This document shows, piece by piece, positions 8,071 to 17,161 of a DNA stretch of 64,000 nucleotides. Location: the NCBI RefSeq assembly GCF_003627755.1, contig NZ_CP032694.1:2285501-2349500 (forward strand). Reading direction: 5' to 3'. The DNA comes from Rhizobium jaguaris. GTDB lineage: Bacteria > Pseudomonadota > Alphaproteobacteria > Rhizobiales > Rhizobiaceae. The notes below the pieces were generated by a model. It saw only the letters and a list, made by a program, of their open reading frames with translations. It did not search any database and was not told where the DNA came from. A program made the translations under genes and the position numbers. Within the stretch, counting starts at the first letter, position 1. Every line of letters begins with the position of its first letter.

Positions 8071-9588
8071 CTATTCCGCCGCTGCCTGCTCCCCGGCATC
8101 GGTGTCAGGCGCATTGGCGTCACCCGGCGCGGTCTGGCAGCCCATATCCGGAAACGCCACGATGCGCTTGCCGGAAAAATCCGTGTGGACGACGACGCTG
8201 CCCTGTTCCTCAAAATAGCCAAGCAAGCGCCGGGCGCGGCGGGCGGAGTGGGTGCCGTAAGCGCGAGCGATCCGGGCATCGGAAGGGCATGGCTCGCCGC
8301 AGACGGCCGCTTTGGCGAGCATCAGGAAAACACCCTGCAGATCGTCAGTGACGCCAGAAGAGAGCGACAGCGCCGTTGCCCAGGCGTCCGTCGCCATGAC
8401 AGCCTCATCGGCGCCGGAGCGTACGATTGCCACACGGCGGCGGAATTCCGGCAGCGATATCGGTGCGCCCGGCACGCGACGCATGCGCAGCCGCACGAGG
8501 AATTCCTGATAGAGCACCGAATCGGTGCGGAAGGCCGAAGCCGGATCATCGAGGATTTCCGAGAGCACGGCACTCACCCGCGCCTCCCGGTCCTCGGTCG
8601 ACAGGTCGGGCTGGCTGGCCTTTGGTTCAGCCGGCGTCGCGCTGGCGGCGGGTGTGGAACGGGAGAGCTCCGCCAAAATATCCGTCGTCGGACGCGGTGG
8701 AGGTGCGGCGCGGCGAACGACCGGTCGCGAGAACTCCTCGGGATCCGGCGTAAAAATCAGATCTTCGACGTCTTGTGGTGCATCCGGCAGCGGCATCAGC
8801 TTAGGGCTGGAGGAGCGCGCCGAGGTTTCGACTGTGCCGATGGTGATCGGCAGAGGCCGGCGCGACAGTGCCGGTCCGAGTGCTACGAAATTGCCGCGCT
8901 TCAAGTCGCGGAACATTTCTGCCTGTCGCCGGTCCATGCCGAGCAGGTCGGCTGCGCGGGCCATGTCGATATCGAGAAAGGTGCGGCCCATCAGGAAATT
9001 CGAAGCTTCGGCGGCAACGTTCTTGGCGAGCTTGGCCAGGCGCTGCGTGGCGATGACGCCGGCAAGCCCGCGCTTGCGGCCACGGCACATCAGGTTGGTC
9101 ATGGCGCCAAGCGACATTTTACGTGCGTCTTCGGAAACGTCGCCGCCGACGGACGGGGCAAACATCTGCGCCTCATCGACGACGACAAGCACCGGATACC
9201 AATATTCGCGATCGGCATCGAACATGCCGTTAAGGAAGGCGGCCGCAGCGCGCATCTGCTGCTCGATATCGAGGCCTTCGAGCGTCAGCACGCAGGAGAC
9301 GCGATGCTGGCGGATGCGATTGGCAATGCCGGCAAGCTCCGCCTCCGTGCGCTCGCCGTCCACCACCACATGGCCGAACTTGTCTGCCAACGTGACGAAA
9401 TCGCCTTCGGGATCGATGATAACCTGCTGTACCCACTGCGCCGACTGCTCCAGCAAGCGGCGCAACAGATGCGATTTTCCGGAACCAGAATTGCCCTGCA
9501 CGAGGAGACGCGTTGCCAGCAGTTCCTCGATATCGAGTTGGGCGCTGGTCCCGCCGGACGCCGTTCCCATGTCGATGCCGACCTGCAA
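8071..9588 (-). CDS. HerA/DUF87-like ATP-binding protein
   Basis: P-loop ATPase of the HerA/FtsK superfamily, about 505 aa. Walker A is GNSGSGKSHL near the N-terminus and Walker B is VLVVVDEAQ, followed by the GRKRGLAGVIATQR sensor stretch typical of HerA-like proteins. A proline-rich linker (about 290-330) leads to a C-terminal domain that includes a winged-helix-like SDARIARAYGTHS segment. A TTG at 9588 with AAAGGGG at 7-bp spacing is the best start; the frame reaches 9630. No NurA nuclease or SIR2 partner is adjacent, so a defence role is not supported. Its function is unknown. Confidence 0.75.
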   Translation of the reverse strand: MQVGIDMGTASGGTSAQLDIEELLATRLLVQGNSGSGKSHLLRRLLEQSAQWVQQVIIDPEGDFVTLADKFGHVVVDGERTEAELAGIANRIRQHRVSCVLTLEGLDIEQQMRAAAAFLNGMFDADREYWYPVLVVVDEAQMFAPSVGGDVSEDARKMSLGAMTNLMCRGRKRGLAGVIATQRLAKLAKNVAAEASNFLMGRTFLDIDMARAADLLGMDRRQAEMFRDLKRGNFVALGPALSRRPLPITIGTVETSARSSSPKLMPLPDAPQDVEDLIFTPDPEEFSRPVVRRAAPPPRPTTDILAELSRSTPAASATPAEPKASQPDLSTEDREARVSAVLSEILDDPASAFRTDSVLYQEFLVRLRMRRVPGAPISLPEFRRRVAIVRSGADEAVMATDAWATALSLSSGVTDDLQGVFLMLAKAAVCGEPCPSDARIARAYGTHSARRARRLLGYFEEQGSVVVHTDFSGKRIVAFPDMGCQTAPGDANAPDTDAGEQAAAE

Positions 9589-9715
9589 TGCACTACCCCT
9601 TTGACAAGACTCAGATGTGAAGGTGCCCATCTTTCAGAAGCGGGGCGCCTTCGTCTATCAAAGATTTCCAAGCTTCGCGCCCGTGGATTGAAAAAACCCA
9701 CAGGCGATTATGACG

Positions 9716-10861
9716 TCAGCGGAACCGCAGATTGGCCCGCGACAATTCGCTGACCGAGGTGCATCCCATCAGCTTCATGTCGCGCTCGATCTCGGTGCGC
9801 AAATGCCTCAATGCCCGCTCCACACCTGGCTGACCGGCAGCCGCCAGCGGATAGAGATAGAAACGGCCGATACCGACAGCCTTGGCGCCGAGCGACAGGG
9901 CCTTCAGCACGTGTGTGCCGCGCTGGATGCCGCCGTCCATCATCACATCAATCCGATCTCCGACCGCATCGGCGATCTCTGCCAGTTGATCGAATGCGGA
10001 GCGCGAGCCGTCCAATTGCCTGCCGCCATGGTTCGAAAGCACGATGCCTGTGCATCCGATATCGACAGCACGCTTGGCATCCTCGACCGACATGATGCCC
10101 TTCAGGCAGAATTGCCCGTTCCAGTGCTTCACCATTTCGGCGACATCGTTCCAGTTCATCGACGGATCGAGCATCTCGGTGAAATATTTGCCGATCGACA
10201 TGGCGCCACCGCTCATGTCCACATGCTCATCGAGCTGCGGCAGGCGGAATTTCTCGTGCGTCAGATAGTTCAAGGCCCAGGTGGGCTTGATGGCGAACTG
10301 GGTGATACCCGCCAGATTGAGCTTGAACGGAATGGAAAATCCGGTGCGAAGATCACGCTCGCGATTGCCGCCGGTAATGCTATCGACCGTCAGCATCATC
10401 ACGTTGACGCCGGCATCCTTCGCCCGCTCCATCATGGCCCGGTTCAGCCCACGATCCCTATGGAAATAGAATTGGTAGACCTGCGGACCCGGATACTTCT
10501 TCCGTATCTCCTCGAGGCTAACTGTGCCGAGCGATGAGACGCCGAACATCGTGCCGAGCGAAGAGGCAGCCGCCGCGACAGCGTTCTCGCCCTGGTGATG
10601 AAACAGCCGCTGTAAGGCTGTCGGCGAGCAATAAAACGGCGTTGCCAGCTTCTGCCCCATGACTGTAACCGACATGTCCACGCTGCTGACGCCACGAAGG
10701 ACATTGGGGACCAGATCGCAGCATTCGAAGCTTTCCGTGTTCCGGCGAAGTGTCACTTCGTCGTCGGCGGCGCCGTCGATATAGTTGAAGATAGGTCCCG
10801 GCAGCCGACGTTTGGCGAGAGTCCTGAAGTCATGGAAATTGTGGCAGTCACCCAGGCGCAT
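9716..10861 (-). CDS. lldD: FMN-dependent alpha-hydroxy-acid dehydrogenase (L-lactate dehydrogenase type)
   Basis: 381-aa TIM-barrel flavoenzyme that oxidises L-lactate or a related 2-hydroxyacid and passes electrons to the respiratory chain. The catalytic His is in SNHGGRQLD (about residue 278). The FMN phosphate site is formed by MDGGIQRGTHVLKAL and GRFYLYPLAAAG. The N-terminal PGPIFNYIDGAADDE is characteristic. Exact substrate (lactate, glycolate or mandelate type) is not decidable here. It appears monocistronic, with a roughly 215-bp non-coding region upstream. Confidence 0.85.
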   Translation of the reverse strand: MRLGDCHNFHDFRTLAKRRLPGPIFNYIDGAADDEVTLRRNTESFECCDLVPNVLRGVSSVDMSVTVMGQKLATPFYCSPTALQRLFHHQGENAVAAAASSLGTMFGVSSLGTVSLEEIRKKYPGPQVYQFYFHRDRGLNRAMMERAKDAGVNVMMLTVDSITGGNRERDLRTGFSIPFKLNLAGITQFAIKPTWALNYLTHEKFRLPQLDEHVDMSGGAMSIGKYFTEMLDPSMNWNDVAEMVKHWNGQFCLKGIMSVEDAKRAVDIGCTGIVLSNHGGRQLDGSRSAFDQLAEIADAVGDRIDVMMDGGIQRGTHVLKALSLGAKAVGIGRFYLYPLAAAGQPGVERALRHLRTEIERDMKLMGCTSVSELSRANLRFR

Positions 10862-11076
10862 GGCTTACTTCGCTGATTGATTTAAGACGGTCCGTTAAGA
10901 TACTAATGTAGAACATTTTTTATTATAGGAAAATTGTTTGCATTTGTATCCTGATCCTAGTCACCTTCTTCCTGACGGGAGGACCCTGGTCACGGAAAAA
11001 AGCGCCTAGCATTTGTTTCTGAATGATATAATCGTCAGTAAATGTAGCGCGTATCGATGCATGCAGCAATCGTATA

Positions 11077-11533
11077 TTACATCCGATGCAGCCGGGCTTC
11101 CCATTTGTAGAGCATGTCCGGCTCCCTTTCCTCATTGCCTGCCCCATCCGACTCGTCAACAACGAAGAAGCCGTGCTTCTCGTAAAAGCGGCGAGCCGGC
11201 GCATTTCGTTGAAATGTCCATAGGGAAAGAACCGGATAGGCCGACTTGGCGATATCAAGCAGACGGCTGCCGACGCCGCGGCCCTGCGCCTCCGGCAGAA
11301 CGTAGAGCTGGTCGATCCAATCTTCGAAGAAAGCAATGACGACCGCCCTCTTCCGCGCCCCAGATCTGGCAATCCTTGAAAACCACGGCGCTCCAGAAGC
11401 CGACGTCTTCTTCCGGCGTATGAAGTCCGGCAAGCGTCGGCAGCCTTTCGTTGAACGAAGCGCGATGGACGGTCGCGGCCGCCGGCATGTCCGCGAGATC
11501 GAGTTTGCGCAACGAAATTTTGCCAGTCATCAT
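11077..11533 (-). pseudogene. GNAT N-acetyltransferase, interrupted by a frameshift
   Basis: The N-terminal half ([19 protein letters not shown] through QIWGAEEGG) and the C-terminal half (VIAFFEDWIDQLYVLPEAQGR, with acetyl-CoA motif QGRGVGSRLL, through NAPARRFYEKHGF) lie in different minus-strand frames. They join smoothly if one base is removed within GAGGGCGGTC at about 11341-11350. The start ATG at 11533 overlaps the murI stop (TGATG), implying coupling. Either the gene is a recent pseudogene, or this is a sequencing error or a slippage site. The C-terminal half alone (to about 11433) could be called as a CDS but lacks the first strands of the fold. Confidence 0.7.
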
Positions 11534-12333
11534 CAAGCCTTAAGCCCAAAGCCCTGCATCAGCCGGCGGGTGGGAAAATCCGGCGCACCTGAGGTGAAGA
11601 CCGCGAAGTCGAAATTGTCCGGATGAATGGCATCGACCGCCTGCGGCAGCAGGCTGCGGGCACGCCTTGCAATCGCCTCGGCTGGATCGAGCCAATCGAC
11701 CGGCCATGGCGCGAGCCGGCGGAAAATATTGGCCATGAAGGGATAATGCGTGCAGGCCAGCACAACGATATCGGTTTTGCGCCCTTCCTTCTCGACAAAA
11801 CACTGATCGATTTCGGAGCGAACGGCGTCGTCCGAAACGGCATCGCCACGAATATAAGCCTCTGCCATGCGCGCCAGATTTTCCGAGCCGACCAGACGCA
11901 CATGGCATTGTGTCGCAAAGGATTGGATGAGATCGCGCGTATAGGCACGTTTGACGGTGCCTGGCGTCGCCAGCACCGAAACCAGCCCCGAGCGCGTCCG
12001 CTCCGCCGCCGGTTTGATCGCCGGCACGGTGCCCACGAAGGTCATTTGCGGAAAGGCCGCACGCAGATCGGCGCCGGCGAGCGTGAACGCCGTATTGCAG
12101 GCGATGATGCAGACTTCGGGATTGTGTTCCATGAGCAGCTTGGCGAAGAGGCCGATGATGCGCTCCCGCAAAGCCTGTTCCTCCCAGCCGCCATAGGGAA
12201 AGCCGGCATCGTCGGCGACATAGATGAAACCGCGCTCCGGCATCAGTACCCGTGCCTCGCGCAGCACGGTCAGCCCGCCAATGCCCGAGTCGAAGACCAG
12301 AATGGGTTTCTGCTCATTCGCCGTTGCTGTCAT
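11533..12333 (-). CDS. murI: Glutamate racemase
   Basis: Makes D-glutamate for peptidoglycan, 266 aa. It has the N-terminal [11 protein letters not shown] (D15, S16), the catalytic cysteines in ACNTA and LACTHYPF, and the DDAGFPYGG substrate loop. The gene overlaps the end of the upstream methyltransferase gene by 20 bp and touches the GNAT start downstream, forming a tight three-gene unit. Confidence 0.95.
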   Translation of the reverse strand: MTATANEQKPILVFDSGIGGLTVLREARVLMPERGFIYVADDAGFPYGGWEEQALRERIIGLFAKLLMEHNPEVCIIACNTAFTLAGADLRAAFPQMTFVGTVPAIKPAAERTRSGLVSVLATPGTVKRAYTRDLIQSFATQCHVRLVGSENLARMAEAYIRGDAVSDDAVRSEIDQCFVEKEGRKTDIVVLACTHYPFMANIFRRLAPWPVDWLDPAEAIARRARSLLPQAVDAIHPDNFDFAVFTSGAPDFPTRRLMQGFGLKA

Positions 12334-13156
12334 CGCGCTTGATATCCTTCGGTACTGCAGGGGATCTGGGATGCGAGCCGCTGCCGCGCGGAGACTTCCG
12401 CGAGAAGCGGTCGAGGGACGAGATCACACCGCGCAGGACGCTGATTTCCTGTTCCGTAAACGCCTGGCGCGAGAGGACGGCGCGCAGATTGTCGACCATT
12501 TTCGGCTTTTTCCCGGCAGGATGGAAATAGTTGCGTGCATCCAATGCTTCTTCCAGTTGATCAAACAGACCGAAGAGCTGTTCCTTGGTGGAAGGCCGTT
12601 GCCCTATCGCCTGGAAGGGCACGGTGGCGAGATCCTCCATGCCGGATTTCATCCATTCATAGGACATCAGCAACACTGCTTGCGCGATGTTCAAAGAGGC
12701 GAAGGCAGGATTGACGGGAAAGGTCACGATCTCGTCGGCGAGCGCCACTTCTTCGTTGGTCAGCCCCCAGCGCTCGCGGCCGAAGAGAATGCCGGTCCCC
12801 TCGCCGGCCTTGAATTTCGCCCGCAGGGTTTCGGCGGCAGCGACCGGTGAGCGCACCGGCTTATAGCCGTCGCGTTCCCGCGCAGTCGTCGCATAAACGA
12901 AATTGAGATCGGCGATCGCCTGCTCCAACGTGTCGTAGACTTTGGTCGCTTCAATGATGTGATCAGCCTTCGAGGCAGTCGCCTGCGCCCTCTCATTCGG
13001 CCAGCCGTCGCGCGGATTGACGAGGCGCAGTTCCGCCAAACCGAAATTTGCCATCGCGCGCGCCACCATGCCGATATTCTCGCCCATCTGCGGCTCGACC
13101 AAAATGATGGCCGGCCCTTCGGCCAGAAGTTGACGCTCGCTATTGGTGCCTGCCAT
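12314..13156 (-). CDS. TrmJ/TrmH-family RNA 2'-O-methyltransferase
   Basis: SPOUT-class methyltransferase of 280 aa, probably the TrmJ type that methylates tRNA position 32. The knot motifs are present: N-terminal [18 protein letters not shown], then [14 protein letters not shown], then [18 protein letters not shown]-terminal helical extension ends in a basic, proline- and serine-rich tail. It is first in a unit with murI and the broken GNAT gene. rRNA rather than tRNA as target cannot be excluded. Confidence 0.88.
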   Translation of the reverse strand: MAGTNSERQLLAEGPAIILVEPQMGENIGMVARAMANFGLAELRLVNPRDGWPNERAQATASKADHIIEATKVYDTLEQAIADLNFVYATTARERDGYKPVRSPVAAAETLRAKFKAGEGTGILFGRERWGLTNEEVALADEIVTFPVNPAFASLNIAQAVLLMSYEWMKSGMEDLATVPFQAIGQRPSTKEQLFGLFDQLEEALDARNYFHPAGKKPKMVDNLRAVLSRQAFTEQEISVLRGVISSLDRFSRKSPRGSGSHPRSPAVPKDIKRDDSNGE

Positions 13157-13329
13157 GAACTCAAATCCCTATGCGGTAAGCATACCGCGCAAATAAGGGC
13201 CGAAATAGCGGCGCCGGCTGCAATCGGCAAGGGCGAAGTCGGCTATCGCTGCCGATCTAACAAGCTGAAGCGGTGGCCAGTGATGCGACGGATGTCTGCA
13301 AAGCAGAGCGTCCACCAATCGTCACTTGA

Positions 13330-13929
13330 TTACTGCTGTTGCTGCTGCGGCTGATCCTGCTGCGGCGTCTGATCCGATGGCAGCTGTTGCTGCTGCTTGA
13401 CGATGTCCTGCATGACCGACTTTAGCGAATTGGTCTGACCAGCATCGTCGACCGTGATGATGTCGTCGATGACCGGCTTGCCGGCTTCCTGGATGACTTC
13501 GAAGCGCACCGTGGTCGTTCCCTGATAATCAGCGTCCGCGCCCATGCAAGTCGACTTCTTGAAGGTTGCAACGACCTCCGTCGTGTCACCCTTCGGTGCT
13601 TGCGGGACAATGTTCACCTCCTGCAGCGGACACGCATCCTGGCCGCCGACAATGACATCGTAATCGAAGGGCGAAATGCCGTCTTCATCGGCGGCCGGGA
13701 ACTGTGCCGCCGCCTGGTATTTCGCAACAAAATCCTTGCTGTAGAGGTTCTTCAGCTTGCTGTCGTCGAAAATATCCTGCCAGTCGCTGTCACCGCCCGC
13801 CCAATTGGAAACAGTAGCATCCATCACCGTCTTGACTGGCGCCGCCGCGTCGGCTGCCGCGGCTGAATTCGCGCTAAGCGAGAGTGGAAGGAAAACGGCG
13901 AGAAGCGCGGCAGCGGCAATTTTCTGCAT
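13330..13929 (-). CDS. Secreted protein of unknown function with Gln-rich tail
   Basis: 199-aa protein with a clear signal peptide (MQKIAAAALLAVFLPLSLSA, cleavage near residues 20-25). The mature part holds two cysteines, in DACPL and STCMG, that could form a periplasmic disulfide. The last 25 residues are mostly Gln, Pro and Asp. The frame continues to 13983, but the signal peptide fixes the start at 13929. I do not recognise the family. It lies between the TrmJ-like gene and icd, reading away from icd. Confidence 0.75.
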   Translation of the reverse strand: MQKIAAAALLAVFLPLSLSANSAAAADAAAPVKTVMDATVSNWAGGDSDWQDIFDDSKLKNLYSKDFVAKYQAAAQFPAADEDGISPFDYDVIVGGQDACPLQEVNIVPQAPKGDTTEVVATFKKSTCMGADADYQGTTTVRFEVIQEAGKPVIDDIITVDDAGQTNSLKSVMQDIVKQQQQLPSDQTPQQDQPQQQQQ

Positions 13930-14163
13930 GATAAAAATCCGTGATGATCGGCGAAGCATGCGCGCGACATTAGCCGCATCCATCGCTTTGGCAATGGGCC
14001 GATCTTGAAAAGCGTGCGTCGCGATGAGGCCGACGTGACGAGCAAAAACGCCGTTTCGTCGCCGCTATCGGCTTTGCGTTCGGGACTTGCGGTGCTATAG
14101 CCCTCGGGACTTCACATCACTCACAGGGACATCCGGTCCCATCAGCTTAAATGAGGCAGAAGC

Positions 14164-15378
14164 ATGAAGAAGATCAAGGTCGCAAACCCCGTTGCCGATC
14201 TCGATGGCGACGAAATGACTCGCATCATCTGGCAGCTCATCAAAGAAAAACTGATCTTCCCCTACCTCGATATCGATATCGATTATTACGACCTCTCCGT
14301 CGAAAACCGCGATGCCACCAACGACCAGGTCACCGTCGATGCCGCCAACGCCATCAAGAAATACGGCGTCGGCATTAAGTGCGCCACGATCACGCCGGAT
14401 GAGGCCCGCGTGAAGGAATTCAACCTCAAGGAAATGTGGAAGAGCCCGAACGGCACGATCCGCAACATCCTCGGCGGCGTCATTTTCCGCGAGCCGATCA
14501 TCTGCAAGAACGTTCCGCGCCTGGTTCCGGGCTGGACGCAGCCGATCGTCGTCGGCCGTCACGCTTTCGGCGACCAGTATCGCGCCACCGACTTCAAATT
14601 CCCCGGCAAGGGCAAGCTCACCATCAAGTTCGTCGGTGAAGACGGCCAGGTCATCGAAAAGGAAGTCTTCAACGCTCCGGGCGCCGGCGTTGCCATGGCG
14701 ATGTACAACCTCGACGAATCGATCCGCGAATTCGCCCGGGCTTCGATGATGTATGGCCTGATGCGCAAGTGGCCGGTCTATCTCTCGACCAAGAACACCA
14801 TCCTCAAGGCCTATGACGGCCGCTTCAAGGACATCTTCGAAGAAGTCTACCAGAACGAGTTCAAGGCGCAGTTCGACGAAGCCGGCATCACCTACGAGCA
14901 CCGCCTGATCGACGACATGGTCGCTTCCGCCCTGAAGTGGTCCGGCGGCTACGTCTGGGCCTGCAAGAACTACGACGGCGACGTCCAGTCCGATACAGTT
15001 GCCCAGGGCTTCGGCTCGCTCGGACTGATGACCTCGGTTCTGCTGACCCCGGACGGCAAGACGGTCGAAGCCGAGGCCGCTCACGGTACGGTCACCCGCC
15101 ACTATCGTCAGCACCAGAAGGGCCAGGAAACCTCGACGAACTCAATCGCTTCGATCTTCGCATGGACCCGCGGCCTCGCTCATCGCGCCAAGCTCGACGA
15201 CAATGCCGAACTCGCCAAGTTCGCTTCCACGCTCGAAAAGGTCTGCGTCGATACCGTCGAAGCCGGCTACATGACCAAGGACCTGGCGCTACTAATCGGT
15301 CCCGATCAGCCGTGGCTCTCCACCGCCGCTTTCCTCGACAAGATCGACGAGAATCTGAAAAAGGCCATGGCAGCCTAA
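14164..15378 (+). CDS. icd: NADP-dependent isocitrate dehydrogenase
   Basis: TCA-cycle enzyme that converts isocitrate to 2-oxoglutarate, 404 aa. It belongs to the dimeric type shared by rhizobia and eukaryotes: N-terminal [16 protein letters not shown], substrate loop [31 protein letters not shown] and [12 protein letters not shown]. The start ATG follows AGGCAGAAGC. A strong terminator follows the gene. Confidence 0.97.
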   Translation: MKKIKVANPVADLDGDEMTRIIWQLIKEKLIFPYLDIDIDYYDLSVENRDATNDQVTVDAANAIKKYGVGIKCATITPDEARVKEFNLKEMWKSPNGTIRNILGGVIFREPIICKNVPRLVPGWTQPIVVGRHAFGDQYRATDFKFPGKGKLTIKFVGEDGQVIEKEVFNAPGAGVAMAMYNLDESIREFARASMMYGLMRKWPVYLSTKNTILKAYDGRFKDIFEEVYQNEFKAQFDEAGITYEHRLIDDMVASALKWSGGYVWACKNYDGDVQSDTVAQGFGSLGLMTSVLLTPDGKTVEAEAAHGTVTRHYRQHQKGQETSTNSIASIFAWTRGLAHRAKLDDNAELAKFASTLEKVCVDTVEAGYMTKDLALLIGPDQPWLSTAAFLDKIDENLKKAMAA

Positions 15379-15403
15379 GTCCAGGCTCCATCAAGCTTCA
15401 AGG

Positions 15404-15427
15404 AAACCCGGCTTCGTTGCCGGGTTT
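15404..15427 (+). terminator. Terminator of icd
   Basis: Stem AAACCCGGC / GCCGGGTTT with a 6-nt loop, followed by TCTTTTG, 25 bp after the icd stop. Confidence 0.85.
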
Positions 15428-15499
15428 TCTTTTGCCGAGAAAATCTTGCGGTTACACGTTGCTGGTGGCAAAAATATCGCGAGAAATGAGGAGGAGCAT

Positions 15500-16126
15500 A
15501 TGACCGAGGAACTCGTTTTCTACACCAACCCTATGTCGCGCGGACGCATCGCCCGCTGGATGCTGGAGGAGATCGGTGAGCCCTATCGCACTGAATATCT
15601 CGACTTCGGCACGACGATGAAGGCGCCCGAATACCTCTCAGTGAACCCCATGGGCAAGGTTCCGGCGATCAGGCATGGCGACACAATCGTCACCGAATGT
15701 GCCGCCATCTGCGCCTATATGGCCGAAACATTTCCGCAGGCCGGTCTGGCGCCGACGGCAGCAGAACGCGGCAACTATTTCCGCTGGATGTTCTTTGCTG
15801 CCGGACCGATGGAAATGGCTGTTGTCAACCACGCCTTGGGCTTTGAAATCCCTCCCGAACGCCTGCGCATGGCCGGCTGCGGCAGTCTGGCCCATGTCTT
15901 CGACACTTTGGAACAGGCCGTTAGCGCCTCGCCGTTCATCGCCGGCGACCGTTTCACGGCCGCCGACGTTTATGTCGGTTCGCACGTCGGCTGGGGCCTG
16001 AATTTCGGCACCATCGAGAAGCGCCAGGCTTTCATCGATTATTGGGGCCGCGTCAGCGACCGCGATGCATATCGCCGCGGCAACGAACTGGACAATGCCG
16101 CAATGCCCAAGCAACCGAACTCCTGA
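15500..16126 (+). CDS. Glutathione S-transferase family protein
   Basis: 208-aa two-domain GST. The thioredoxin-like half (1-80) has NPMSRGRIARWMLEE, where a Ser/Arg pair sits in the catalytic position, then the cis-Pro motif KVPAI and the glutathione-binding TECAAICAYMAE. The helical half contains DRFTAADVYVGSH, the usual N-capping motif. The start is fixed by GAGGAG 4 bp in front of ATG. Substrate unknown; beta-class or a detoxification role is likely. Confidence 0.88.
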   Translation: MTEELVFYTNPMSRGRIARWMLEEIGEPYRTEYLDFGTTMKAPEYLSVNPMGKVPAIRHGDTIVTECAAICAYMAETFPQAGLAPTAAERGNYFRWMFFAAGPMEMAVVNHALGFEIPPERLRMAGCGSLAHVFDTLEQAVSASPFIAGDRFTAADVYVGSHVGWGLNFGTIEKRQAFIDYWGRVSDRDAYRRGNELDNAAMPKQPNS

Positions 16127-16171
16127 TAAGACAACCGGTTATAGACAAAACATCCAGTGAAATATCAGCCG

Positions 16172-17023
16172 CTATTGCAGCGGCATGTGAATTTCCGTCA
16201 GTAATTCCGTCGGCGGCACATCGCGAGGATTGTTGAGATATTCTTCGAACATCACGGCATCGCGCAGTTGCCGGCCAGAAGCCGGTAGCCATTCGGCATA
16301 GAGCCATTGGTACGCCTTATACATGTCGGAATATGGGCCTTTGTGCCGTAGCACAGCATATTCCCCGCCATCGATATTCCATCGCTCCAACGGCGCATCT
16401 GCAGGAATCTGGTCGTCGGCATTGACGCAAGCATAAGAGCGTAGCTGGTCGGCGGAAACGAGATCGGGATCGTCGAGATAGACGCCAATCATGCGCATGT
16501 CAGGCCTGGCGAGGCCGCGGGCATAGATGGTGCCGAAGAGTGTTTCGAAAGCCTGGCCGATCTGCATGTAGGAGCCGCGATGGGCAACGCCGATAAGCGA
16601 GATCGGGGAGATGGTGCGAAGCGTAACGTCGAACATGACCGTGATCCTTGCTTGGGTACTGGGTTCGAAGATCGTGTGGCTTCCCTCATTCCGATATCGC
16701 GCCGGCGGCATGCCGTAGACGGATTTGAAGATGCGGTTGAACGACTGGAGATTGGGATAGCCCGACCGCTTTGCGATGTCGTTGACAGATATACGGGTGT
16801 TGACGAGATTGCCGGCTGCACGATGCAGCCGCAGCCGCTTGACGGTGGCCGCCGCCGTCTCGCCATAGATCGCCCGATAGATCCTGTGCCAATGATAGCT
16901 CGACATGCATGCGATCTCGGCAAGCTTTTCCATATCGAGCTCTTCATCCAGATGCTCGTGGATATAAGCAGAGACCCGCCGCAGACGGGTTTCATAAAGC
17001 GCCCATGCCGTTTCGCCGTTCAT
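16172..17023 (-). CDS. AraC-family regulator with GyrI-like effector domain
   Basis: 283-aa transcription factor. The N-terminal double helix-turn-helix spans about residues 14-112, ending in the conserved NLQSFNRIFKSVYGMPPARYR. The C-terminal half is a GyrI/SOUL-like small-molecule domain (MFDVTLRTISPISLIGVAHRG, GGEYAVLRHKGPY). This order is typical of Rob/SoxS-like multidrug-sensing regulators. The start is the ATG preceded by AAGGGG. Targets are unknown; it converges on the GST gene. Confidence 0.88.
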   Translation of the reverse strand: MNGETAWALYETRLRRVSAYIHEHLDEELDMEKLAEIACMSSYHWHRIYRAIYGETAAATVKRLRLHRAAGNLVNTRISVNDIAKRSGYPNLQSFNRIFKSVYGMPPARYRNEGSHTIFEPSTQARITVMFDVTLRTISPISLIGVAHRGSYMQIGQAFETLFGTIYARGLARPDMRMIGVYLDDPDLVSADQLRSYACVNADDQIPADAPLERWNIDGGEYAVLRHKGPYSDMYKAYQWLYAEWLPASGRQLRDAVMFEEYLNNPRDVPPTELLTEIHMPLQ

Positions 17024-17104
17024 GTCAGCCCCTTGCAAATCGATCGGTCTCAAAGAACCATATCTCGATTTGACAAATCCTGCTGACTTCAGGGCATAAA
17101 CGAA

Positions 17105-17135
17105 AAGCGGCGGAGGCCATTGGCTCCCGCCGCTT
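17105..17135 (-). terminator. Terminator of alaS
   Basis: Stem AAGCGGCGG / CCGCCGCTT, 27 bp beyond the alaS stop on the minus strand, followed there by TTTTCG. Confidence 0.75.
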
Positions 17136-17161
17136 CTGGTATTTGGAATAAGATCTTGCCG

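Noticed and set aside
6840..9588. HerA-like ATPase plus nucleotidyltransferase as one phage-defence system
   Set aside because: The ATPase is transcribed first but is separated by its own boundary and an operator-like palindrome, and lacks a nuclease partner; I kept the two as separate units.
8056..9753. 565-codon plus-strand ORF opposite the HerA-like gene
   Set aside because: It is a shadow of a clear ATPase gene with intact Walker motifs on the other strand.
10923..11549. 208-codon minus-strand ORF over the GNAT region
   Set aside because: It is a third frame across the GNAT gene; its Arg-rich translation shows no acetyltransferase motif.
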